Origin: Rhodospirillales bacterium
Lineage (GTDB): Bacteria > Pseudomonadota > Alphaproteobacteria > Rhodospirillales > JABHCV01
DNA length: 43,632 nt
Assembly (NCBI GenBank): GCA_016776705.1
Contig: JADHSW010000001.1
Location: forward strand, 1 to 43,632
Direction: 5' to 3'
The notes below the pieces were generated by a model. It was not told where the DNA came from. It did no database searches and saw only the letters and a program-made list of their open reading frames with translations. The translations under genes were made by a program, and so were the position numbers. This document shows positions 33,698 through 41,203 of the stretch, piece after piece. The first letter of the stretch is position 1. Each line of letters starts with the position of its first letter.

Positions 33698-35348
33698 ACC
33701 TGAAAGCAAACATCTGCTCGAAATGCGGGGTCTTCGTATCGAAGGTCAAAGCGGCGAGGAATGGCTTGAAATCGTCAAGGGCATCGATTTGACCCTTGAT
33801 CGCGGTCAGATGCTTGGGCTCATTGGCGAGTCAGGTGCCGGTAAATCAACAATAGGTCTTGCCGCAATGGGATTCGCTCGACCCGGATGCCGATTTTCAG
33901 GCGGGGAAATCCTGTTCGACGGAGTAGATCTCAGGGAATTGCGCCGCAAGGATCGACGCTCGCTGCGTGGCGTCCGTATTGCCTATGTGGCTCAAAGCGC
34001 TGCCGCTTCGTTCAATCCTGCCCACCGTTTGATCGATCAGTTTTCTGAAATCCCCGTCGAGCATGGCATATCCTCAAAATCTGAGGCCGAGGCCGACGCT
34101 ATTGATTTGTTCACTCGGCTCAAAATGCCGTTCCCCGATGTAATCGGGTTCAGGTACCCCCATCAGGTGTCCGGCGGGCAATTGCAGCGCGCCATGACAG
34201 CAATGGCTTTATCGTGCAGACCCGACCTGATAATTTTTGATGAACCGACGACGGCTCTGGACGTCACCACCCAGATCGAGGTGTTGGTAACTATTCGCGA
34301 CGTTGTCAAACAGTTCAATACAGCCGCCATCTACATCACCCACGATCTGGCCGTTGTCGCCCAGATGTCCGACAAGATTATCGTCCTGCGTTATGGCGAG
34401 AAGGTCGAGGAAGCCGAAACTCGTGTCATGCTGTCCGATCCCAAACAGGACTACACGAAATCGTTATGGGCCGTGCGGTCGTTTACAAAATCATCGAAAC
34501 CGCCAGAACATGAACAAGTCCCCCTGATGAGGGTCGAACATGTGACAGCGGCGTATGGCAAGGATGTTATACTGAAGGATATTTCTTTCGACATTCACAG
34601 GGGCCAGACCGTTGCCGTGGTCGGTGAATCGGGCAGTGGTAAAAGCACCACCGCACGGGTAATCACCGGACTGTTGCCACCATTGCAGGGCTCCGTCTTT
34701 TTTGATGGCGTTCCCTTGCCGGCCGATTACCGCAAACGTTCAAAAGACCAATTGCGGCAAGCGCAGATGATCTACCAGATGGCCGATACGGCGGTGAACC
34801 CGCGCCATAAAATCCGTGATATCATTGGCAGACCATTGTCGTTCTATCTTGGTCTTGGCGGGGCAAAACTTGAGCAACGCATACGCGAGTTGCTGGATAT
34901 GATTGAGCTTGACCCCGATGTGTTCATTGACCGTTATCCGGGCGAGCTTTCCGGTGGTCAGAAGCAGCGCGTCTGTATTGCCCGCGCCCTGGCTGCGGAA
35001 CCGAAGTTTATCATCTGTGACGAAGTAACCTCGGCCCTGGATCAGCTGGTTGCTGAGGGTATACTGAAACTTCTCGACAGGTTGCAGCAGGAATTCAATC
35101 TGGCCTATATGTTCATCACCCACGACCTTGCGACCGTGCGGGCCATTGCCGACCGGGTAGTGGTTATGCTGCAAGGCGAAATCGTCGAACAAGGCTCTAA
35201 AGACACAGTCTTCAGCCCGCCCCATCATGAATACACAAATTTGCTGCTATCGTCGGTGCCTGAAATGGACCCGGACTGGCTGGATAATATGTTGAAAAGT
35301 AAAGTAGACAGCCCGGATATCGTGCGCAGCTCTGATATTATTCGATAA
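33687..35348 (+). CDS. Double ATP-binding subunit (DppD-DppF fusion)
   Basis: 553 residues, chosen from ATG 33687, which overlaps the permease end by 11 nt. Two complete ABC ATPases lie in tandem. The first has GESGAGKST, VSGGQLQRA and LIIFDEPTTALD. The second has GESGSGKST, LSGGQKQRV and FIICDEVTSALD. In the second Q-loop region the usual PQD-like contact reads QMIYQMADTAVNPRHK. A fused pair serving both permeases is common in the peptide/opine importer group. Ends the operon; no clear terminator follows. Confidence 0.93.
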   Translation: MDNKPESKHLLEMRGLRIEGQSGEEWLEIVKGIDLTLDRGQMLGLIGESGAGKSTIGLAAMGFARPGCRFSGGEILFDGVDLRELRRKDRRSLRGVRIAYVAQSAAASFNPAHRLIDQFSEIPVEHGISSKSEAEADAIDLFTRLKMPFPDVIGFRYPHQVSGGQLQRAMTAMALSCRPDLIIFDEPTTALDVTTQIEVLVTIRDVVKQFNTAAIYITHDLAVVAQMSDKIIVLRYGEKVEEAETRVMLSDPKQDYTKSLWAVRSFTKSSKPPEHEQVPLMRVEHVTAAYGKDVILKDISFDIHRGQTVAVVGESGSGKSTTARVITGLLPPLQGSVFFDGVPLPADYRKRSKDQLRQAQMIYQMADTAVNPRHKIRDIIGRPLSFYLGLGGAKLEQRIRELLDMIELDPDVFIDRYPGELSGGQKQRVCIARALAAEPKFIICDEVTSALDQLVAEGILKLLDRLQQEFNLAYMFITHDLATVRAIADRVVVMLQGEIVEQGSKDTVFSPPHHEYTNLLLSSVPEMDPDWLDNMLKSKVDSPDIVRSSDIIR

Positions 35349-35548
35349 GCCAACGCAAGCAGATTATTCCTTTCGGCACGTCATAGTCTCGTGAAGCGAT
35401 CTGGCCTCTGCCTGTCGACGCTGATCCGGTGGTGACGTAAAGACATTTTATCCGGGTCACATGATGAAGTTAGACAGGTGGCGTCCCCTACGGGAGAAGA
35501 TCGCCAGTTTCGAGATCGGTTTAATACCAAGGGGTTATCTTCCCGGCG

Positions 35549-35763
35549 AGCCTGTCCTATTAACTGTGTAAGCGACCATGATGTAACCTCCATTTAGGGA
35601 GAATAAACACATGGCTATCAAGCAAGATATTATCGACGAACTTCTGACTGATTATAAGAACCCTGAAGACCTGCTTGGCGAAGACGGTATTTTCAAGGAG
35701 TTGAAGAAAGCCCTGTTGGAACGGGCTTTGAGCGCCGAACTGAGCGATCACCTGGGATATGAG
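35549..35763 (+). mobile_element. IS256-family element, left end only (truncated)
   Basis: The first 50 residues of the ORF beginning at 35611 are an IS256-type transposase N-terminus (KKALLERALSAELSDHLGYE). About 60 nt before it, GAGCCTGTCCTATTAACTGTGTAA (35549-35572) resembles an IS256-family terminal repeat, so I place the element end there. The DDE part and right end are absent. Similarity stops near 35763, where AT-rich DNA begins. Confidence 0.5.
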
Positions 35764-36252
35764 AATTTATATATTTCTGAACATTCTGTGCTTGATCTGT
35801 TTGACGAAATTAAGGAGTTGCTGAACTCGGATAAAAAATACACAACTCATAAGTCATTAATGTATTTTAAAAAGGAAAACAGTACCCGTCTCTCTCTTAA
35901 AAAAAATCATGATATTTACCCAGTTGTCGAACGGCTTCATTGGTTTGACAAAGGCCAAAGGAAGCTAATTATGGGCAAAAGGAGTACTGACGAGTTAAAA
36001 GGGATGACCGGCAAGGCTAGAACATTATTTATGCAGGAAGACACTTCAGGGGACACAATTTCTTTCATCTCTTATACTGACATGAGAAGGCGGTCTAAGG
36101 CTTATACCCAGTACTCAAAAGAAGCTAAGCCGAAGTTGCTTGCTGCAATTGAAGCAGCCCAACAAACAGCAGACGCCAAAATAAAAGGCATCAGGGAAGC
36201 CCAGCAAAAAAAGAAAAATAACCGTGCTCAGTTACTAGGTGGTTTTAAATAA
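35611..36252 (+). CDS. Chimeric ORF: IS256 transposase N-terminus joined to an unknown protein tail
   Basis: 213 codons with a good AGGGAG ribosome site. Residues 1-50 are transposase-like (see the IS entry). From residue 51 the sequence is unrelated: EHSVLDLFDEIKELLNSDKK, a middle part with TGKARTLFMQEDTSGDTISF, then a lysine/glutamine-rich coiled tail (AAIEAAQQTADAKIKGIREA, then QQKKKNNRAQLL). Base composition falls sharply at the join. It most likely arose when the IS was cut and joined in frame to a gene that lost its own start. Whether the tail is still made and useful is unknown. It is convergent with the next gene, one base apart. Confidence 0.55.
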   Translation: MAIKQDIIDELLTDYKNPEDLLGEDGIFKELKKALLERALSAELSDHLGYENLYISEHSVLDLFDEIKELLNSDKKYTTHKSLMYFKKENSTRLSLKKNHDIYPVVERLHWFDKGQRKLIMGKRSTDELKGMTGKARTLFMQEDTSGDTISFISYTDMRRRSKAYTQYSKEAKPKLLAAIEAAQQTADAKIKGIREAQQKKKNNRAQLLGGFK

Positions 36253-36253
36253 T

Positions 36254-36718
36254 TCACTTCCCACGCCATTCCCACGGAGCCATACATTCCCCGCCCCACA
36301 TTCCGGCCTTGTTCCTCATGGCAGAATGTTCTTCATATAAATACCGCTCCGAGTATTGCCGATAAGCACACGCCAGGCCAGCGACAACCATTGCCCTGTT
36401 GATGCCCATGCCGTCGACTTCGCAAGAACCGATCATCCGTCCATACCTGTCATTGCCGTGGGACGAACAGGAAACTTCTTTCCCCTCTGTCATGGATTTA
36501 AGGAACGCCGTCGCCTCCACACCCACCATCCACGGGTTACCGTTGGCGTCCTTGCACTCCTGTTTAGTTTCAGGCGTGTCGATGCCGTGAAGGCGTATTT
36601 TGGTTTTACCGATGTGAATAGTGTCGCCGTCAACGACACGGGCGGGGCCTGTTATGTCGGCGGCTTGGGACAATGTCGAAAGCGCAACTCCGGAAAATAA
36701 AATAAAAATAATGAGCAT
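36254..36718 (-). CDS. Secreted thermonuclease (SNase family)
   Basis: About 154 residues from ATG 36718, chosen because it begins a clean signal peptide (MLIIFILFSGVALSTLSQA) cut before ADITG. The frame stays open further upstream, to a TTG at 36835 that overlaps the previous gene. The staphylococcal-nuclease core is complete: ARVVDGDTIHIGKTKIRLHG, IDTPETKQ, and the catalytic Arg region DRYGRMIGSC, then QYSERYLYEEHSAMRNKAGM. Four Cys residues could form disulfides outside the cytoplasm. It probably degrades DNA/RNA in the periplasm or outside. It lies downstream of another SNase-domain gene on the same strand. Confidence 0.8.
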   Translation of the reverse strand: MLIIFILFSGVALSTLSQAADITGPARVVDGDTIHIGKTKIRLHGIDTPETKQECKDANGNPWMVGVEATAFLKSMTEGKEVSCSSHGNDRYGRMIGSCEVDGMGINRAMVVAGLACAYRQYSERYLYEEHSAMRNKAGMWGGECMAPWEWRGK

Positions 36719-36797
36719 AACTTGGCGTGAATTTTTGTTTCCCAAAAAAGCTGCGTTGGGAATTTGACCAAGCAACATTGAAAGCGATAGAAAAGTT

Positions 36798-38153
36798 TCA
36801 ATTCTTCCTGAACCCACAATATCTTGCATCTTCAACAGTCCTAAATCTGATCTCAGGTATACACAGTTGATACCAGCGATCCTTAGGATCGCTGTGATAG
36901 ACTAATTTGTTTTTTCCCTTGCTAAAGTTTCCCTTGATAGGCCCGTCCCCAAGGTCCAATTCATCGACCAAATCTTCAACATGCATGATGCAATCTTTCA
37001 CGACATCACTATTTTTTGCCACCTCATCAATGGCTTCGATCTCATCCAAATAGATTTGGCACATACGCTTGAGTGCATCGATATCGTATGCGGTTGGGTC
37101 GACTACAGGGGACATTTTTGTAAAAATATTTTCAGCAAGTTTTTTGCTTGCTTCGCTGCTCTTTTGTCGATTGAGAGCAGCACGAATAATTTGGGCTTTT
37201 GGGTTTTGTTTTAAATAACGATCAAGCGCAGATTTTTTATCTGGGATATGTTTGAAGACATCGATTTTTGTCACGGTATCGTCAGAAATTATATTTTTGT
37301 AACGAGCGTGAACCTCATCGATTGACCAAACCCCTTGTTTAGCCATATAGGCTTCTTTTGTTGCTGCCTCATATCTCGTTCTAATTTCTTCATCCTCAAA
37401 GTAGCCCATCATAGGGACGCCCAGCCCTGAGCGAAGCAACTCTAAGGCTACATTTTTCTGGTCCATATTCAGAAGATTTACCAAGTGGCGTTTATATGCG
37501 TCCTTCCCCAACATCTGGACGTAGCAAAACCTAGAATGTGAAAACATATCCTCTACAAAAACTTTTGCTTCTTGTCCTAAAATGAAGTCGGAAGACGTTT
37601 CACTATTTTCCGGTGCATCGGCACCAAACAATCTCGTCACATAACTTGCATTTTTATCCGTTTCGAGAAACAAATCGAAAGTGTCGCCGTCCTCAATATC
37701 ATAAATCATACCCCGCTCCCATCCATCTAACGGAGGGATATCAATTTCATCAAATAAATGCAGGGCTTCTTCCTTACTCAGCCTTTGGTGTGGTTCCGCC
37801 ACATAGTTCAAAGAGGATAGATAGCCCTTAATTCCTCCTTTACGTAAAGCTCTGTTGTCCTCTTCAGCAAAGAGACTGCCATCACGGATTTTTTCAAGCA
37901 GTTTGTCACTGGGATGAAAGGACTGATCCGTAATTTCAACTTTAGAAATACCCTCATACAAAAATTTTTTTGGAACGCCTTTTCCGTCGTCGTTAAGAGC
38001 TATTCCATTAAAATTACTGCCCCACGTACTCGTTACAGATATGAGTTCATAGGTTTTTGGTTCCTTCTTTCCCTTCTTCGTATATTCAATCGTAATTTGC
38101 CTACCAGCGAGAATTGATTTTTCTATTAAGCCTTGCGCATCTCTAATGTTCAT
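36798..38153 (-). CDS. Multidomain protein with WYL-like, SNase and C-terminal IKGN/YH-type domains
   Basis: 451 residues with no signal peptide. Residues 1-85 resemble a WYL/Sm-like beta barrel (AGRQITIEYTKKGKKEPKTY, FLYEGISKVEI). Residues about 140-285 are a staphylococcal-nuclease domain with DIEDGDTFDLFLE, RLFGADAPENSE and DAYKRHLVNLLN, so the acidic and arginine catalytic positions seem kept. Residues 290-395 are helical. The last 50 residues have GPIKGNFSKGKNKLVYHSD then FRTVEDARYCGFRK, the zinc-finger-like end seen on some thermonucleases. It is an intracellular nuclease with probable ligand-sensing and DNA-contact parts. It lies between the RecA/PD-(D/E)xK gene and the secreted SNase. 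Confidence 0.65.
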   Translation of the reverse strand: MNIRDAQGLIEKSILAGRQITIEYTKKGKKEPKTYELISVTSTWGSNFNGIALNDDGKGVPKKFLYEGISKVEITDQSFHPSDKLLEKIRDGSLFAEEDNRALRKGGIKGYLSSLNYVAEPHQRLSKEEALHLFDEIDIPPLDGWERGMIYDIEDGDTFDLFLETDKNASYVTRLFGADAPENSETSSDFILGQEAKVFVEDMFSHSRFCYVQMLGKDAYKRHLVNLLNMDQKNVALELLRSGLGVPMMGYFEDEEIRTRYEAATKEAYMAKQGVWSIDEVHARYKNIISDDTVTKIDVFKHIPDKKSALDRYLKQNPKAQIIRAALNRQKSSEASKKLAENIFTKMSPVVDPTAYDIDALKRMCQIYLDEIEAIDEVAKNSDVVKDCIMHVEDLVDELDLGDGPIKGNFSKGKNKLVYHSDPKDRWYQLCIPEIRFRTVEDARYCGFRKN

Positions 38154-38263
38154 CAGTACCCCACATCAATTTTGATAATAGCCTCGACAACTACACCATG
38201 TGTTTTGCCTTCTATAACTATGCGGGTCATACGTTGAACTCCGTTACTTGGAGCATTCTAAAT

Positions 38264-39457
38264 TCAAAGTTTAAAAGGCTCTAAAAGCTTGACTATTAAT
38301 GCATTTGGAGGGCTGACATGATAAATTCCACCATCAGTCCAATTTGTTTCAGCGCCACGAATACCTATGTTTTCTCGAACCATCTCAACGAGCCTGTCGT
38401 GTTCAATCAGATACCAATCCCCATCCCCATCCCCAATAGGGAAAGTCATATAGATTTCTTTGCCTATATAATGTTGAGAAACAGTAAGTCGGCTCTTTAG
38501 CTGCACCTTGAGCGTTTCATTTCCTTGATAATGATATGCTAGGAAATCCGCGCCATTCCAATCATCTGCCAGCTTAATGCAATTAAATCCATATTCAGCA
38601 AGTTTGCCAGCCACGGTTTGGAAGTTATAGATTTCTTTCTGTTTGCTGTTTAAGTCGTTGTATTCGACTTTTTTGAGGTCTACAGCCTGTTGCTCTCCGT
38701 GGTTGATAACCAGAACTTCGATATTCAATTCTTTAGCCATCACTTCGAGCTGAAAAAGAATTTCCGTACTTTCTCCAGAGCCCTCAGACGAAATTGACGT
38801 TACGCGTTCTAAGTCGTCAATGATAATAAGGTGAACATCTTGAGTTCGCAGCATCATCCGAGAAAGTCTTTTAATGCTAGGGATCGTTACTTCATCATCT
38901 TGATGGAAATAAATGGGGAGTGTTTCTGCGAAAATGGAGCCTGTGGCATCCGAATTCAAATCGCTTGTCCATAATTGTTTGCTATTCTGTTCTTCAATCG
39001 CGCTCTGGACAGCTTTCAGTGGATGTTCAGGAGATTTTCCTAAAGCAAAATAAAGAACAGGTGTTCCCTGTTCCCCTTGGCTAACTTGAAATCGACAAGC
39101 TAAACCAAAAGCGATAAAGCCAGCAGTATGTGAAGCTTGGTAATTATCTGATCCTTGTAATTGGGAGACCGAGAGTGGTTTTAAATCGCGAAAAGGGTCT
39201 CCGGCAAAGATAGGTTTCGGCGCTTCAGTTAATACGAACTCATCAACTAGTTCACCATAACGCTTAACCTGACTGGTCCCTGTAAGCTCAGCCCCAAAAT
39301 CATAAAGGTTTTGCTCTAGCTGTTCGATGACTTTTATGGCGCTTGCTTTATCATCCCCCCTAAGCTGACCCTTAAGATCAAGAAGGTTTTGCTCCAAGTG
39401 ATCTATGAGCTTTATCAGGCTTGCAGTTTCCATATTGAGCGACCGCTTTCTCTTCAT
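38264..39457 (-). CDS. RecA/DnaB-like domain without P-loop fused to PD-(D/E)xK-like nuclease domain
   Basis: 397 residues. Residues 10-65 are two copies of a 26-residue coiled repeat. Residues 85-255 look like the RecA fold of DnaB-type helicases: TPVLYFALGKSPEHPLKAVQ for the beta strand after the P-loop, and Walker B VHLIIIDDLERVTS, then IEVLVINHGE. The P-loop position reads QGSDNYQASHT, with no GK[ST], so ATP hydrolysis is doubtful. Residues 283-362 carry a PD-(D/E)xK-like pattern: YGFNCIKLADDWNGADFLAY with Asp304, then LKVQLKSR with Gln319-x-Lys321, ending DWYLIEHDRLVEMV. Family assignment is by eye. It sits in an AT-rich, nuclease-rich accessory block, which suggests phage defence or DNA restriction. 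Confidence 0.6.
   Translation of the reverse strand: MKRKRSLNMETASLIKLIDHLEQNLLDLKGQLRGDDKASAIKVIEQLEQNLYDFGAELTGTSQVKRYGELVDEFVLTEAPKPIFAGDPFRDLKPLSVSQLQGSDNYQASHTAGFIAFGLACRFQVSQGEQGTPVLYFALGKSPEHPLKAVQSAIEEQNSKQLWTSDLNSDATGSIFAETLPIYFHQDDEVTIPSIKRLSRMMLRTQDVHLIIIDDLERVTSISSEGSGESTEILFQLEVMAKELNIEVLVINHGEQQAVDLKKVEYNDLNSKQKEIYNFQTVAGKLAEYGFNCIKLADDWNGADFLAYHYQGNETLKVQLKSRLTVSQHYIGKEIYMTFPIGDGDGDWYLIEHDRLVEMVRENIGIRGAETNWTDGGIYHVSPPNALIVKLLEPFKL
39301..39424. repeat. Internal tandem duplication, 78-nt period
   Basis: Two similar 46-nt stretches (39301-39346 and 39379-39424) share AAGGTTTTGCTC and end CTTGC, with about three quarters of positions alike. They encode the two coiled repeats EQNLYDFGAEL and EQNLLDLKGQL at the start of the RecA/PD-(D/E)xK protein. 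Confidence 0.6.
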
Positions 39458-39515
39458 GGCTAATCCGTCAACGATACTAACCCGGCATTGTTACGCTTGA
39501 TAGCACCATCCCCTT

Positions 39516-39550
39516 AAAAAAAAGGCTTGCATACCGATGTAATACAAGCC
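39516..39550 (-). terminator. Rho-independent terminator for the minus-strand secreted protein gene
   Basis: Read on the minus strand: a 6-bp GC-rich stem (GGCTTG at 39545-39550 complemented by CAAGCC at 39524-39529), a 15-nt loop, then eight T residues (39516-39523). It is placed after the gene ending at 39706 and before the next minus-strand gene starting at 39457, as a terminator should be. Confidence 0.6.
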
Positions 39551-39705
39551 GTTTTCAACGAGAGAGAAACATGAAGAAGTCAGTTCTCACTTGTGCCATT
39601 TCTAGCCTGTCTGAACTACTGTGGTAAAACCGCAGTAACCCAGCCCCAAACAAGTTTTCAAAGGACAAATAATATCAGGCGTTGAACAAGCAATTAATGC
39701 AGAAA

Positions 39706-40338
39706 CTAACTTCCATCTTCTCTGAATAGAGCGGGTACTTGTATGGGGCAGTCCTCCTTTATGAATTTGTTAGACTTGCCATCTGCGCGTTTATAGTCAG
39801 AGGTCATTGGAACAAGAAGTGTGGTGTGAATTTTATTATCTTCTGTAGAGCTAGTTTTTATCCATGTCCCCGAATAATTTCTTAGTTCTGAGAACCAAGT
39901 CTTTAGGTTTTGGTTCCTTGCCAAGATAAGTACGTGGTTTCGTTTCCCGTCACGGCCCCAATCTTGTTCTACGGTCAATTCTGCAGTGATATTATCTATC
40001 TTTCTAACGCTACAAGTTAGATTAGAAGTGCTAATCCCCTCCTGAGAGGTGCTTATGCTAAGTCCAAAATCAACACCATCACAAGCATAGTTAGAAACAA
40101 TTGTGGTGGTAATTGAACATTCGACCTCACCCTCACTAAAACGGTCTGAACCGTGGGCAAAATCCAAAATTTGAAACCTGCTTTCGTCAAACTTTCCGTC
40201 AGTTTTCTCTCTTACCCCAATTTCTGCGCTGTAGAATAGTGGGGTTTGGCTAGTGTTACCTGCCTCAGCTAATTCGCTGCTCATAGAAAACAAAACAAGA
40301 CCCGCCAGTCGAAGAACCAGTTCTCCATGCAATTTCAC
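39706..40338 (-). CDS. Secreted protein of unknown function
   Basis: 210 residues from GTG 40338, chosen because GGGGAGA lies 5 nt upstream and the product then begins with a signal peptide (KLHGELVLRLAGLVLFSMSS, cut near ELAEAG). The mature part is mostly beta-strand in character, with four or five cysteines (VECSITTTIVSNYACDG, NLTCSVRKI, KEDCPIQVP) and alternating hydrophobic residues. I recognise no family. It is followed by a clear terminator, so it is a single-gene unit within the accessory block. Confidence 0.6.
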   Translation of the reverse strand: MKLHGELVLRLAGLVLFSMSSELAEAGNTSQTPLFYSAEIGVREKTDGKFDESRFQILDFAHGSDRFSEGEVECSITTTIVSNYACDGVDFGLSISTSQEGISTSNLTCSVRKIDNITAELTVEQDWGRDGKRNHVLILARNQNLKTWFSELRNYSGTWIKTSSTEDNKIHTTLLVPMTSDYKRADGKSNKFIKEDCPIQVPALFREDGS

Positions 40339-40674
40339 AAATCTCTCCCCTAAAACATCCGGCCACATAACTCAGACCATAACAGCCCCAGTTATCGCGA
40401 CCAATTCCACCGTTCGATAGTCAGACGGAAACAAGTACCTGCATCTGTTTATCATCACAGACAGGCGACTACGCTAAAGTACGGATTGGATAGATATTGC
40501 TGTTAACACCACGAAACAGCATACATACACCGTCTGAAAGCATCAAGATAACAGATTGACTGGATTGGTGACTGACGCACCAACACTAACTTAATCCTTG
40601 CCTGAGCATTTTGGTGGACTGGATGGTGGACGGAACTTTTAAATACAGCTAACTATTTGTTTTTTAGAAAAATA
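40339..40674. other. Non-coding flank of the tRNA fragment with GGTGGAC boxes
   Basis: About 336 nt with no convincing gene. Near the tRNA fragment, GGTGGAC occurs at 40613-40619 and 40625-40631 (12-bp period). An imperfect relative, GACTGGATTGGTGACTGA, begins near 40557. Such spaced boxes beside a tRNA end resemble arm-type integrase sites next to an att core; this is inference. The promoter of the secreted-protein gene lies in the first 100 nt. Confidence 0.4.
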
Positions 40675-40724
40675 TGGCGACCCTGGCAGGACTCGAACCT
40701 GCTACCTCAAGATTAGAAATCATG
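40675..40724 (-). other. Truncated tRNA 3' portion (positions 27-76), candidate att site
   Basis: On the minus strand these 50 nt fit tRNA numbering 27-76 exactly: an anticodon arm with loop TTTCTAA (anticodon TCT, Arg) and 4 of 5 stem pairs, a 5-nt variable loop AGGTA, a perfect T arm GCAGG-TTCGAGT-CCTGC, acceptor 3' strand CAGGGTC, discriminator G and an encoded CCA. The D arm and 5' acceptor strand (expected GACCCTG) are absent upstream, so it is not a working tRNA. A 3' half like this is the usual remnant where an element integrated into a tRNA gene. By the geometry of integration the element would lie at higher coordinates. Confidence 0.75.
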
Positions 40725-41109
40725 AAAGGTCAATAAAGACGCTTAATTCATCTTGCTTGAATGAAATTACATTTTTCTCATCCTTACCGTGACCAGATCG
40801 ATCTAGAATCCCCAAATTTGCATCCAGACGCACTCTTTCAGACTTTGCCCCCTCAGCCAGCTTAGCGACGTTTGCCAAGGCTCTAGGAGCCAACAGAGAC
40901 TTCATCTTTTGCACCCGCTTATCGACTTCTTTCAGAAAGTGATCTTTCTGGCAAAGGCGACAGACGTATTCTCTAGACACTCCAACGAAATGAGCAGCCT
41001 CAGTCTGGTTCATACCTGTGACCAATGCTTGGAGGATTTCCTCCTGTTTTGTGGTCAGGCTGGAATCAGCCTTGGAAACTGTAGGAGTGACTTCTTGTTT
41101 GCGTTTCAT
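40720..41109 (-). CDS. Small helix-turn-helix protein (terminase-small-subunit-like)
   Basis: 129 residues. The N-terminal third has a helix-turn-helix, TTKQEEILQALVTGMNQTEA then AHFVGVSREYVCRLCQKDHF. The rest is helical (APRALANVAKLAEGAKSERV, then RLDANLGILDRSG). The pattern resembles small terminase subunits and related phage/IS DNA-binding proteins. The stop codon falls inside the tRNA fragment, so the native C-terminus may have been cut by integration. There is no clear ribosome site. It is divergent from the large membrane protein gene. Confidence 0.55.
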   Translation of the reverse strand: MKRKQEVTPTVSKADSSLTTKQEEILQALVTGMNQTEAAHFVGVSREYVCRLCQKDHFLKEVDKRVQKMKSLLAPRALANVAKLAEGAKSERVRLDANLGILDRSGHGKDEKNVISFKQDELSVFIDLS

Positions 41110-41203
41110 CTATGAATCATGAATCTTTGGAATCGTAATTGCAACGAAAAATCATTGTGTTTAGTCGAGTTGCTGCCAAACTCGGCACAGTATTTTCATT
41201 TAG

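Noticed and set aside
35381..35593. A minus-strand ORF of 70 codons between the importer operon and the IS scar
   Set aside because: It overlaps the putative IS end, has no ribosome site and no family resemblance. The stretch 35349-35548 may be debris of another mobile element, but I cannot identify it.
36718..36835. A longer start for the secreted SNase overlapping the previous gene
   Set aside because: The extra 39 residues put a non-signal-like stretch before a perfectly good signal peptide and overlap the upstream coding frame.
39571..39627. An 18-codon plus-strand ORF (MKKSVLTCAISSLSELLW) with a GAGAGAG ribosome site after the terminator hairpin
   Set aside because: Too short to judge, no family, and nothing downstream in the same direction that it could lead. 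It could be chance or a dead lipoprotein leader.
40675..40724. Reading the tRNA fragment as a CTA-anticodon (pyrrolysine) tRNA, tempting because an MttB gene is in the window
   Set aside because: With CTA in the loop the anticodon stem does not pair, whereas TCT gives four of five pairs. The MttB-family gene has no in-frame TAG, so pyrrolysine is not needed.
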